Shown here one piece after another: positions 12,490 to 24,151 of a stretch of 64,000 nucleotides of DNA. Source of the stretch: Paracyclopina nana (Eukaryota > Arthropoda > Copepoda > Cyclopoida > Cyclopettidae); contig JAGUCH010000005.1 of the NCBI GenBank assembly GCA_019096065.1, positions 2,480,001-2,544,000 on the forward strand. Reading direction: 5' to 3'. Numbering within the stretch: the first letter of the stretch is position 1; every line of letters begins with the position of its first letter. Under the pieces are notes generated by a model. It did no database searches, was not told the DNA's origin, and saw nothing but the letters and a program-made list of their open reading frames with translations. The translations under genes were made by a program, and so were the position numbers.

Positions 12490-15400
12490 AACTTGAAAAA
12501 CCAAATTATGACGACCAACCTCTGGGTAGAACAGGTAAGCTGCAATCAGGCCTAAAATAGTCTCCTCAGGATTTACTTCATATGTAAAAAAGTACTATCA
12601 CCCCTGCTGGCTAGGCATGGCTTGGTGGTTGAGATTTCAATTTCAGATACTGCTGTAGTATGTCTTCAGAAAGCAGTAGATTCATGCAAATTGTGAGTAG
12701 CACGAACGAAGAAGATTTTTCTGCTGGAAAGATGCTTGGCAGAATTGAAGCCATGTGGCTGGATTTGTGTAGCAGTATTGCCACTTCTGCTTGATGCACT
12801 TTTTGGGTGCAATTTCAGCAAAAGCAGCAGAGCTTTCTAAAAAAAATGAAGTATGAGATCCAGCCGCCAAAGTCGCACCAGTGGTGCTAAAATGCTTTCC
12901 AATATTGCTGTTGCGCTCTATATATAGCAGCAGCTTTTTTGCAATTGCTACTTCTGGCCTCGTTTTCCACTGTACATTTTGGCTCCCATCTGGGCAAGGA
13001 GACAATCAGTCTTTTCCTGATATCAGTTTTTCCAATGTGCTGCTACAAAGGAAATTGCATTACCTTAGGTTATGGTTTTCTGTCCTCGAGCGTTGCTAGC
13101 AGATCACAAAAATGCAGCAAATCCTGTGAAATTGGGATTGAAGCTTTTTCAAAGGGAATATCTAGCATTTTCATGCATCAATTGGGCCATTTGATCATCA
13201 GGTCAATTTGACAAGATTTTTTGCCCTGCAATGTGTCCTGACTCTTTTTTCCTCTCCTTGGCAAATTCGCATAGTACATCCAACGTTTTATAACAATGGC
13301 AGTTTCAAATTTATTGTATGACTCTCGCCTTTCTGTAATGGCTTCTCCTTGAAGGAGCCCGAAAAGAAATTGTCTTGGAATATCCATGATGTTGTCCCAC
13401 CTGATCAACTTTTCATGGGGCCTCTTACTGCAGAAGCGCAATTTATATAAGTACTTGATAGCATCACTACTGGCTACTGCACATCTTGTAACTATTGATT
13501 AATGGGCTTTCCAATTGGGGAAGCGTGAAACTGTAACAATATCTGAGATCCACTCGCATGAATTGCTCCTCTCGAGAATATCAAAGGGCAATTTTATGCT
13601 TGAAAAACAGAGCTCGGGTAAAATAAACGCTAAGCCGATTATGGCCCACTTTGATCTTGCTGAATTAATTGGCAAGAAAACACCTGTTTTGCCCCAAACT
13701 TTGCTGCTCGCGCCGCAGCAAGTGGCATAAGAAAACACGCTCAGCTCAGCTGGTTCGCTAACAATAACAAATGTGCTCTTTTCTTGCAGTTTTGGTATGA
13801 CTATAAGCTCGTCTGGGATCCAGATGAATATGGAGGAGTAAGACAATTGCACGTGCCGTCCGACCACATTTGGAGACCCGACATTGTGTTGTACAATAAG
13901 TAAGTCATGCTCATATAGCTAAGTAGGAGAACGAGTCTAGGGGGCCCGACATGATGAATCTGTTGATCCGTTGAGCCATATTGTACCTTTTACATTATTT
14001 TCAATGAACCATCATATACATTAAAGCGCTGATGGCAACTTCGAGGTGACATTAGCCACAAAAGCAACGCTGTGGTGGAATGGCTTGGTGGAGTGGAAGC
14101 CACCAGCCATTTACAAGTCCTCCTGTGAAATTGACGTCGAATATTTTCCTTTCGACGAGCAGACTTGCGTCATGAAATTCGGGTCGTGGACATATGATGG
14201 TTTTCAGGTCAGGACAATGGATGTGCAGTCGCACCCACTTTTCACTGGTTTTAGTCAGCTCGGCTGTTTTGGCTGCAGCTGTCAAAAGAGCTCCTGCACG
14301 CTGCTGCTTATATATAGTATACACTAGTCGTAGTAATTTGAAAAGTGGCACACTGGGATTACCAAAAACCCTCCTCTTCTTGGTTGCAAAGATGAGGCTT
14401 TGATGTCAAGTGTTTGCAAAGCTCCTTTCCGAATTGGAATTGACAAAAAGCTGGCTAAAACCATGATGTTCTTTTTCTCATATTGCACCACTTCTGTTTC
14501 TCTTGAGTGTTTTCATCAACATTTATTACACAAAATCTCTGGTTATTCGGCCATATCAGAAAAACGCTTGCATGCCCTTTTTTTACACGCTTCGTCTCAC
14601 TTACTGTACGTTTAACACAGCTGAATTCTACCAAAAAATAAGCATCACTTAAAATCAGAATTTAAAAATGATACCATATCACGAGGAGATGCTAGGCCTG
14701 GGGATGCAACGAAATATCAGGTGATTTATCAATCACGGGCCAATCTAAGTTCGAGTGTAAAAACGATCCATCATTCACCCAACTTGCCCTGCTATGAGAT
14801 GATGTAATGCTGCTGTTGGAGGAAAGCCTTGCTGTAGTATTTTCTATTATTATCACACACAGTGCGGACAGCCACTATGAGGTGACTCTGATGACAAAGG
14901 CCACCGTTTACTACAACGGGGCCATCGTCTGGCAGCCGCCAGCCATTTACAAGTCATCTTGCGCAATTGACGTCGAATACTTCCCTTATGATGAGCAAAC
15001 CTGCTTCCTTAAAATGGGATCATGGACATACGATGGCTTCCAGGTTAAACGCTCAAAAAGAGCCCTTTCATGCCCAGAACAGCATCTCTCATTAACCATG
15101 CTAAAACCGAGCTCATCTAAACTAATTTCGAATCGCAACTACTTCTTATTCCGTTTTTAATTCTTGGTTACTGTAGCCAACCTTTCTTTCGCCCCCAGTA
15201 TTATCTGCTATCTAATTGCCTCAAGTCCACCTTTTTGGATGGAGGGCAAAAATACTATAGGCACTAGCTAGGTTCCCCAATATTGATGACCCTTTTTTCT
15301 ACCTGCCCCAAAGAGTTTCTTCTGCTCGTCATTCTTACTTTTGTAAAATAATGGAGTCCTCGTTTTACTCGCAGCTCGCAGCTTTAACCAGCAGTGCGAA

Positions 15401-18400
15401 TTTTTTTTTTTTTTTTTTTGACACAAAAAGAGCTCTTCTATTTGCTTGCTTCAAGGACTTTTGTGCTGCTGCTGTTGGTTAAAAAACTTCGACTTTCAAA
15501 TGAAGCAAAAAGCCCAGAAACTCTTCCTACATCCTCTTTCCTTCCTGAGTAAACATGCATACATACAATGTAATACAGCTGAGTAGTTGTGAAAATCTGG
15601 ATTTTGGACGCTGCGTATTTGCCAAATTGTACTCGTGTCGTATTCTGCTACACATCCCCTAATTACAATAATAAAGCATAGAGCCAGCTGCCTAGACGTA
15701 CTGTAATACTACTCAAGAGTACCACTTCATTTTTTGCATGATACTTCTGCATGACACTCATATTCTGCCAAGAGGTGATGGCTTTTTTGCCGTGATTCCA
15801 GCATTTGCTTTTTCCAGGTTGATTTGCGACACATGTGTGAAATTGAGGGCTCGAACGTCGTCGCCTTGGGGATCGATCTTTCAGAGTTCTACATGTCCGT
15901 TGAATGGGACATTCTCGAGGTGCCTGCTGTTAGGTAACTGAAAAATGCAAACGAAAAAAAAACGCATCCACAACATTCCAAGGAACTGTATTTTTTCAGA
16001 AATGAAAAGTTTTATACTTGTTGTGATGAACCGTACTTAGACATAACTTTCAACATCACCATGAGGCGGAAAACCCTATTTTATACCGTGAATCTGATCA
16101 TTCCCTGTATGGGCATATCCTTCCTCACAGTGCTCACTTTTTACTTGCCATCTGACAGTGGCGAAAAGGTTCGTGCGGACGCGTCAGTTGCCTTCTGCCA
16201 TTGTCATTGAAATTCCCTTCTTTTTTCGTGTAGGTCACACTCTCCATCTCCATTTTGACCAGCTTGTATGTGTTCTTCCTCCTGGTGGTAGAAATCATTC
16301 CACCAACATCTCTGGTGGTGCCGCTTTTAGGAAAATATCTTATATTTGCCATGATTCTCGTCTCAATTAGGTAAGCCCGTTTTTTCTTCCACCAAGCTTG
16401 TTGTATTTATTTTTAGAAAGCCAAAAGCAGCTTTTTTTGGACGCACAGCATGTGTCCAATATATTTGACCTCAATAATAATATTCTCTGCGCGAGAGTGA
16501 TGCAAAAAAGTCCTTTCCCAGCTACAGTTGTATTGTAATAAATACGCATAATGTTTGCTTATCTTTCAGTATATGCGTAACCGTTGTGGTGCTAAACGTG
16601 CACTTCCGTTCGCCTCAGACCCACAAGATGGCGCCGTGGGTGAAGCGGGTATTCATTCACATCCTGCCCAGGCTTCTGATCATGAAGCGGCCTCAGTTTC
16701 AACCAGATAAGCATACGTGAGTCAGCTTCAATCAAGTTTAGAATATAGAGGGCGCTCTCATGATAAATTATGGCAAGGTGACCCGGCTCGGCAGTTTCAT
16801 AACAACAACAACGAAAGACTAAGCCAACATTTAAAGTGTTACCTCAAAAAAGTCGCTAGATGGCATATGGCTCACAGTGACTTGAAGAAGGTCCTTACCC
16901 AAACTCTTTACAACACCCATAAAATATACATTTTCTGAAAGCTTATGTTATTAGGGTTCATTTGGTAGTAATTTAAAAATCCTGGCCTATGGCTTCCCAT
17001 AACATAGAATTTTCAAAAACGTCTAGTACCTACAGTTTATCAATTTTTGAGATTAATAATAGCAATGACCCCCTCTGAAAAAAGAAGATCACAATTTTTT
17101 TATTTCATAAGCAAGTCTGTAAAATGTACTCAAATTGAGATATTTACTGCCAAATGTATTATGCAAGATTAATCAAGTTGGCAGTAATCAACTTTTAGCG
17201 CAGCTATATCTCCGTTTCTGTTTATCCTAGCGATTTTACTATAAAGTAACTTAAGTTTTATTTTTGAATTTTAGTTGGGGTCATTGAACCTAGCTATCCC
17301 CGAAAAATGAGCCGTTTTTGCGCTAAACGTTTTTAAAATTAAAAAAAAATGTTACTGGAAGCGATAGGCCAGGATTTTAATTTTATCACCAAATGAACCC
17401 TTGGGACATACGCTTTCAGAAAATATATAATTCTTGGGTGTTGTAAGAAGTTTGGGTTAGGTCCCTTGCCAAGTCATTGTGGGCTAAGATCAGTCATTTC
17501 TATACTTAATGAGTTACATTGATTGCAGGTCATTGAGAAAGGTGATGCTCAGGACGTGCTTGGACACGGAAAACTCCATCAAGGAGTTTCCCACCTCCAC
17601 AACCACCCCAGCTGGGGCCACTACTTCCAACTCCTACTCGGCTGAGAAAGTGTACGACAACGGGGACATTTTCGGCAAGGCTGTCTACCGCCAGGCTGCT
17701 GCAGCTTTCACTCAACAATTTCCTCCAGAGGAGATTCCAGGACTGCCAAGGCACCGACCAGGAGAATACTCGCCCACCTATGACTCCAGGGGGCAAGTGT
17801 CTTTAAATATCAAGTCAAGCAGGCTCATATTGAAGTTATTCTTTCAGGCTGGCTACACCCATCATGGCGGCTGACGGCTTGATATACCAAGGTGGTTGCC
17901 GTGTTCATGGAACGTCCATCGTCCTCCCTGAAGATGACGACGATGTGGAGGACATCTTTGCCAACCACCGCCACGACTCATCGCGAAATAACCACCGCAG
18001 TGGAAGGAGCCCCGCCCCCCGATTGGACAGCCCGTCCCCACCCCTCCTTTTAGCCTCGCCGGTGCCGCCCCTGGGCCCGGCCCCGCCCTATGATCACTCC
18101 AATTGCTCGGATCGGATGCATAAATCTTGCGCTTGTGTGAGCTTTATTGCCGAGCACACAAAGGCCAGAGAAGAGGCCACCAAGGTGAAAACGATACTAA
18201 TTTAATCGCGGATGCATTTTTGCTGATGCTACTACCATGCCGAATTGGGCCTAATTTGCTTTTTGCGAGCTAACAGATGATGTTGGCAGCGAGTCAAGAC
18301 ACACATAGTGGTGCAGTTTTGTAATTGGTGACCTTTGTTTCTTGAAAGCCTTTTGCAATTTTCGCACTGTATAGCGGCTGCTGCTGCTGCTGCAGTGGCA

Positions 18401-19081
18401 GCGCGAGGGCTTTCTACTGTAGCAAGCGAGTGAATGATGGGGCTTTTCCTTGTAGAGTGGTAAAAATAATTTTAACTCGGAAGAAGACACCATTATGCCT
18501 GATTTATGTAGCGAAACTAGCGAAAAAATTTAAATCCCCATTTACGCAAACGGCCTCCAAATGGGCGTTGGGTTCAATCTCAATTTACCACTTGTACCAT
18601 AACTGTACATGTATAGTATATGCAAGCTTCCTTGGCGGTTATGTTCTCGACTTCCACGTACTTTGCGATAGTGGTTATATGGTGGCAGCAAAAAAAGTGC
18701 TGACACCTTCAGATTTTCTCAATATTAGCTTTACGAGCCTCAGCCTCTTTGGCCTCAGATGGGGCCAATGTTTGCTCTCCTCGGGTTTTTGCAGAAAACA
18801 GCGGCCCTCCTTTAATCATCATCATTTTCAACGCCAAAATTCCTCTTTGCTGATTTCAGGTGAAAGAAGATTGGAAATATGTTGCGATGGTGCTGGATCG
18901 CCTATTTTTGTGGATTTTCACTCTGGCGGTGTGTGTGGGCACCGCAGGCATCATTTTGCAAGCCCCCAGCCTGTACGACGAACGCAAGCCGATTGATCGT
19001 GAAATTTCTGATATCGGCCTCGGACCTCAGCTGAGGACAAGAAATCGAGATTCCAAGTCTCGCACCATCAACAGCTGCTAG
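12490..19081 (+). CDS. Nicotinic acetylcholine receptor alpha subunit (5' exons missing)
   Basis: Ligand-gated cation channel subunit of the Cys-loop family, for cholinergic synapses. Exons: 12490-12534, 13790-13899, 14027-14207 (or 14863-15043), 15818-15933, 16000-16168, 16234-16370, 16570-16716, 17529-17792, 17848-18184, 18860-19081. The joined frame is open for 575 residues. Visible landmarks are [12 protein letters not shown], the 13-residue Cys loop, vicinal cysteines in FYTCCDEPY (these define an alpha subunit), M1 to M3, a long proline-rich loop, and M4 beginning in [14 protein letters not shown]. The exon pattern, with a 45-nt exon followed by a 110-nt exon, matches insect alpha1-alpha4 genes. 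The duplicated Cys-loop exon points to alpha4. The signal peptide and first ligand-binding exons were not found and probably lie outside the window. AATAAA signals follow the stop near 19238. Confidence 0.93.
14027..14207 (+). other. Receptor exon 4 (first alternative)
   Basis: This 181-nt exon starts in phase 2 and ends at a codon boundary. It encodes [17 protein letters not shown] to TYDGFQ, including the whole Cys loop ([15 protein letters not shown]). The acceptor is at 14026 and the donor GTCAGG at 14208. Because it has the same length and phases as 14863-15043, either exon fits between the same neighbours. Confidence 0.9.
14863..15043 (+). other. Receptor exon 4' (second alternative)
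   Basis: This 181-nt exon has the same phases as 14027-14207 and encodes [17 protein letters not shown] to TYDGFQ with Cys loop [15 protein letters not shown]. It is bordered by acceptor CACAG and donor GTTAAA. Including both copies in one transcript would duplicate the Cys loop and shift the frame (181 is not a multiple of 3), so use must be mutually exclusive. Confidence 0.88.
16869..17486. mobile_element. Inverted-repeat element (MITE-like) in a receptor intron
   Basis: The two ends, roughly 16869-16990 and 17365-17486, are imperfect reverse complements over about 120 bp. Shared blocks include ACCCAAAC, ACAACACCCA, TTTTCTGAAAGC, GGGTTCATTTGGT and AAATCCTGGCCTAT. There is no coding frame inside. 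The outer edges show TA next to the repeats, compatible with but not proving a TA target duplication. It sits in the intron between exons 16570-16716 and 17529-17792. Confidence 0.7.
17793..17847 (+). other. Probable GC-AG intron
   Basis: The exon frame requires a phase-2 junction here, and no usable GT donor gives it. GCAAGT at 17793-17798 is the standard strong GC donor and pairs with the CTTTCAG acceptor at 17841-17847. The 55-nt length matches other short introns in the window. Confidence 0.65.
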
Positions 19082-20741
19082 CTTACTTTACTTAACCAAA
19101 TTAGATAGTGCTACTACAACTACAAAATTCACGATTTTAAACCATACACTATACTCTCAAAGCTCAAAAAGTCGTCGCTGATAGGCGTCGAGCGCGTGCG
19201 CAATTTTGCATGAGTATCTTTTCTACTGTGCTATTTAATAAATAATAATAATAATCAAAATAAATTCCGCCGCTGAAGACCAAGATACATCACACACAGC
19301 TAGTCGTCAATACTACCACTTCTAATACTACAATCAAGCAAGAAAAAGACAGCGAGAAAGAAAGATCATTCGACAGAGCAATATGATCAAAGTGAGCGCG
19401 CGTTCTTGTGTTTTTGTTTGTTTCCCCTTTTGTTCTTCACCCCGGCCCCCCTCACAGCAACGACAACAAAAATACCACATATAACAATATGATGATGAGA
19501 AGCAAATGTTCATTATTGACAGAATTTGTACCTGCATGCTTCTGAAGCTCTGGAAATGCCAAAATCGAAAAGCAGTAAACTTGATATGATAAAGTCACTT
19601 CTCAGACTTCATTTCATTAAACATGCAGCTCGGGTCGCGCAAGGAACTCGCGCGAATAATGTGCACGCCAGATGTTCGCATATACTAAAGTACTGAACAT
19701 GCAGTGCATGAAATCGTATTTTGAGCCACTTCTTCTCGCAAGCTCGTCGCACGCGTGGCAACATTGAGTTTTTGCCCTATGGATTTTCTGCCAAATTGAA
19801 GTGTCCATCAAAGGCATTATGGGGGGAGCTGTCAGTTGTGAATGTCCCCGCCATCATCTTTTCACTTAAGATGGTCACTTTTTGCTACCACCGCTCCATG
19901 TCACTCAAACAAAAAGCCTCAGCATTCAAATTCGAAAGCTCGTACACTTCATCATCTCGTGAGATGCTCCTTTGTGTCAACAGCAAAAAAGGGGTCGCGC
20001 GACACACAGACTTCAATCTCGAGCCTCCTGAACCATGATTGCAAATACCGAAATATCACCTTCAAGGTGAGGGGGAATTTTAAATGGAACAGCACTTTTA
20101 GAAAGGTTGAGTTATTTCACACGCTGCAGTTTGCGTTCTCGTACTGCGTTCATCACTACGTACGCGAGAGTGTGTGTGAACTTTTTGAATAATCAAATAA
20201 GCATGCTTAAAAAATGCCTCTTTGCAGCCCTGAAGACAACTTTCCTTTTGACAAGAAGTTATTTCTGTGCTCTGGAGATAAGAATTTTTCAACTTTTTTA
20301 TCCTCATTCACAAGGGATTACGAAGGCCATAAAGTTTTCATTATCAGGCGCTCCTTTCCGGCTTGTATACAAAGGTACTTCGAGGTGGACTGACTATTTT
20401 TGGATATTATTGAAAGCTTAGAGAAACAGCTCAATTATCAGGGCATTTAGGCGGCGCGCATAGTACAAATTATCGTTGACAGGGAAAAGAAGAAGTGCCC
20501 AATTATGCAAATTGTTCTATTGAAAATCGTAATGACTGCACTTTCTGCATATGAGGGCAAAAAATGTAAGCTTTTCAGAAAAAGGGATCTGAACCAAAAA
20601 ATGTCTTTTGCTCAACTTCTTGGAAATTGCCATTTCTTTCAATGCTATGTAATCAGGATATTTTTTCATCTCGCGGAAGTTTGGGACGATATTCTGAATA
20701 AATAGGTCCACTGTGCCATTTCTATGTCACATAATTTCGGT
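19082..20741. other. Receptor 3' region and noncoding DNA
   Basis: The first 200 bp contain repeated AATAAA-type signals at about 19238-19262 and are probably receptor 3' UTR. After that I see no supported gene; the frames are short and overlap on both strands. Confidence 0.5.
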
Positions 20742-22095
20742 CCCCACTAAGTGTTTCGCCTTACCTTCAGTTGGATCTAAGTTGGATGTAAGTTGGATTT
20801 GGTAAGCCTTAATGCCAAGTTTTTTATATAGTGATATGTGACATATAAGTTGGTCATGTAAGTTGAAGATCATTTTTAAAATTTCTCTGAAATAACTATT
20901 TATTGCATCTTATAAATTCAATTATAAGTTGAAAAATTTCGGTAATGTAAGTTGTCAGAAAAACATTAGTTTTGCTCAATGTCAAATTATAAAGTTGATT
21001 ATAATTTGTTTATACAACATTGTAAGCTGAAAATCAGTCGCTTGAAAAAAATAGTCATTTTCATATTGCTATATACCATAGAATTTTTTATTTAATGCAA
21101 TTCATAGGTTGAATGAGAAATAAGCATTTGATATTTTGTTGAAATAAGGTAATATTGCCATTATCAAACTTGAACACTTGATACAATCCCTCTCTGCTTG
21201 GAGCAGCTCTAGCTTCTCATAGTCAAGAACTGTCTTGTCATCTCTTTCAGTAGTTGTTTCCTCTTCTGCTCTCTTAGAAGAAGGCTTGTCCCTTTGAAGT
21301 AATTATCAGCTGATTATTAATTTTTTTCATTTGAAATGTACCTTTGCTAAGACATATTCAAATGGAAACTTCATAGGAGACGATACGAATGGCGCCTTGG
21401 ATTGGATAGGGTTGGTCACCAAACACTGAACTTTCATGCTGATCGCTAGGTCGCTCCTCTTACTTGAAAACCCAACCATTGGATTGAAGTTGACTATTTC
21501 CAAAATCGGGTTTTTTAAGCATACCAAAGCATCATCCAAAGCCAAGTGGGTGACAGGCAGGCTTTTTATCAAATAAATTACAATCACCTGAGTGTATTCT
21601 GCTCCAGGAATCTCAGGAGACAAGCTTTTTGCATCTTGAACGTTGGATTGCAGTGATTTTTAATGATTTTATCTTTGTAGGCAGTTTTTTTAACTTTGGT
21701 TTTATCCACCTTTGGTTTGGCAAATTTATTTATTATTTTGGCAGCTGAATATTTCGGCAGCTGAATTCATTGGGGTCAATTGTTAAATTATTGGTCACCT
21801 TAAAACCATCCCTTATAAGCAACTGAAAAATTCAATTGCAATTGGTTTTGTAAGTTGTCCATTGGTCAAATTATTGTAATTTGTGATGATTTCATTTATC
21901 ACCAAATTATTTCCATAAATTATAATAATTTGAAAATAATTTGTGTCAGTTACGGCCAACTTATTCGATTGGCAAATAAGTTGAAAATCATACTTTTATA
22001 AGTCATGATAGACAAATTATCGGCCATAAATTACAGTAATTTTTAGGTAAGCCAAAAATCAGTTTGGCGGCAAGAGCGAAAACACTTAGTGGGGG
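20742..22095. mobile_element. AT-rich element with CCCCACTAAGTGTTT inverted ends
   Basis: The left end CCCCACTAAGTGTTTCGCC (20742-20760) is mirrored at the right end, GCGAAAACACTTAGTGGGG (22076-22094). The interior is unlike its surroundings: AT-rich, with many scattered copies of TAAGTTG in the left part and of AATTTGT/AAATTAT-like words in the right part. A decayed coding segment lies on the minus strand. I cannot see a clear target duplication and cannot assign the element to a superfamily. It ends 93 bp before the start codon of a DEG/ENaC gene. Confidence 0.6.
21102..21623 (-). pseudogene. Possible coding remnant inside the AT-rich element
   Basis: An open frame of about 94 codons (21623 to 21342) ends at a plausible donor AAG/GTACAT. 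It joins in phase to a 61-codon terminal frame (21284-21102) rich in Glu, Lys and Arg that ends in TGA. No ATG opens the upstream frame and a stop lies just before it, so it is probably an internal exon or a broken copy. I do not recognise the protein. It could be an accessory or transposase fragment, or a captured host exon. Confidence 0.3.
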
Positions 22096-22187
22096 TCTGC
22101 TACTCGAGTGTACTCGTACATGTACATAGCTTCATTGTTCCTTGAGGAGGACACTTTTCCTCCAAGAAACTAGGGAATAGACGCAAA

Positions 22188-23650
22188 ATGGCCACAAAGT
22201 TACAAATCCTACAGAAGCTCATATTTGTCATGATCTTCTCCGTCAGCCTCTGCATCTTCATCAACCAAGTTATTGTGTGCGTTTCGAGATATTTACGGTA
22301 CGAGACGTCAATCACTCTTAATGTGCAAAGCACGGGCAGCACAGGTTTTCCCGCGTTTACCATTTGCCCAGATTATGCAGTGGCTTACAAGAGGGACTTT
22401 TTGGCTCAGTTTGGACTTACTCCGGATTCCATGAGAAATTTGGTGTTCCCCACCAAGACGGATATGTCCACTAGGGACTTCTTCTACAATGCCTCGCACT
22501 CTTTGGCTGAGCTAATTCAGGGAATCCAAATCAGGCTGATCAACAAGATGCCAGCCACTAATTTCTCGTCAATCTCCTATTTTAAGGACTTGGACAAGAA
22601 GAGCCCGTCTTTTTCTGACAAATTTCTGCCTTGGGACGACAGCCAATGGCGAAGACAGACGTACTTGATTTTTGGCCAATGTTTCACCTATGCTGTACCA
22701 GACTGGATACGCAGGCTGAAGGTGCTTTTTTCACCCTGTATTTGTGTCTCTCTGTTTGGCTTTTACCTTTTTCCATGCTAGATAAAGGACGTCTCGTTTT
22801 TCCTAAGAAAGGACACCTACATCTATGTACACCATGGGGGGCAATTTTTCAACTCTGACACAGATTCCAAAGTTCCTGGGAAAGTTGGAAAGGCCCTATT
22901 TTTGGATACAATCCACGATGTGAGAGATGTTAGGGACCAAAAATACTTCTTTTTAGGCACTATTTCCTGTTTTCCAGATCACCAATTCCAGGCCTAAATC
23001 TATTGTTGAAAAGAATTCAAAGCTGAAAGAGTCTTGTAGTGTGGAATTAAATGACAAATATGATGATTGTGTAATTGATGTAAGATACTACTGTAGATAT
23101 TGAAACAGTCCATATGTATTCATGAAAGTATTGATTTCATTGAAAGGCTGTTGATACGGAGTTTCTCAAGACTTTCGGGTGCGTCATGCCAATCTTCACA
23201 AAAAAGCCTAATGCTACTCAATGTGATTTACGTAATTTGGATGATTACGCAAGAGGAACTTATTACACTGCTTTCTACGGTATTCAAAATTCTTCTCGGA
23301 GCTTTCAATTGGTGCATGAATGCTGAAATATTGTAGAATTCCTGAATGATGGGGCAATGAATGATTACTGCACATTACCATGTGCAAGCATGGGGATTTA
23401 TTATGGATATCCCATTATAGCTGATAACCAAAATACCAATGAGGCCTACGTCAGGTTGTACTTCAAGAGCCAAATCAGCGTTCGAACAAGCCTGCCAGCA
23501 TACTCTGAAACCAGCCTCATGGGCGAAATTGGAGGATATTTGGGACTTTTACTCGGATTTTCCTTGCTAGATGTGACATCTATTATCAAGCATGTTTGCT
23601 TTTCAACTTACTTGATGGCTAATCAAAAAATTGGGTGGCTTACTAAATAA
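22188..23650 (+). CDS. DEG/ENaC (pickpocket-like) sodium channel subunit 1
   Basis: Amiloride-sensitive-type cation channel subunit of the plasma membrane, probably sensory or epithelial. Exons: 22188-22721, 22782-22919, 22978-23079, 23147-23279, 23337-23650, giving 406 residues. There are two membrane spans: TM1 at residues about 8-32 and TM2 near the C-terminus, with the family motif GEIGGYLGLLLGFSLLD. Between them is an extracellular loop with FPAFTICPDY after TM1 and paired cysteines (GQCFTYAVP, CTLPCASMGIYYGYP). The N-terminus before TM1 is only about seven residues and lacks the cytosolic His-Gly gating motif of most family members. An upstream exon may be missing, or disrupted by the repeat that ends 93 bp upstream. 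It is paralogous to the gene at 27027-28903. Confidence 0.88.
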
Positions 23651-24151
23651 ACTTTGAATAAAAGTGCAACTTATGCTCGCTTCTATGTACCATTCATGAA
23701 ATAACACACACTTGTCAGCATGGAATGGCTGTAGAGGGGCCCAGAGGCCTATTTAAAGGTTTCATCATATGATTTAGGTGAAATGTGATCGCCATTACTG
23801 TATGAAAAGGCTACTGGAAAATAAAATATGCTATACGACTATTATCAACACCTATTAAAATATGATTATGTTCATTTTAAATGATCACTGATTGCAAAAA
23901 TACACGTTAATTTTTCATGGTAGTTACATTTGACCAAATTTCTATTGCGTCTTTCTGCTGAGTTGAAAGGAAAAAATTGCTTGCTGCTCTTATATTGAGG
24001 ATCAAAGTCATATTTGCACTGATAAGTCATCTTGATTAATCTTGAATAATTCACTGTTGGGAAGACAAGAGGTAATTTTTTTTTATTCACCATGTGTGCT
24101 TGATTAAAACTTTTTGTTTTGAATTTGAAAGCTCCAGAGAATTTCCGTCAA
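23651..24151. other. Intergenic, no gene seen
   Basis: Short AT-rich spacer between the first DEG/ENaC gene and the TAX1BP1-like gene. A pyrimidine tract and AG just before 24132 could be an acceptor for a 5' untranslated exon of the latter. Confidence 0.4.

Noticed and set aside
9957-14316. Recurrent CTATATATAGCAGCAGC-like motif (about 9957, 12917, reverse at 14298)
   Set aside because: Low-complexity combination of TATA and CAG repeats; copies lack defined borders.
15401-15419. Run of 19 T
   Set aside because: Ordinary homopolymer in an intron, too far from the acceptor at 15817 to be its tract.
18430-18996. Long plus-strand ORF of 188 codons
   Set aside because: It is intron sequence running into the last receptor exon in a different frame; the acceptor at 18858-18859 and the family sequence [12 protein letters not shown] show the true frame.
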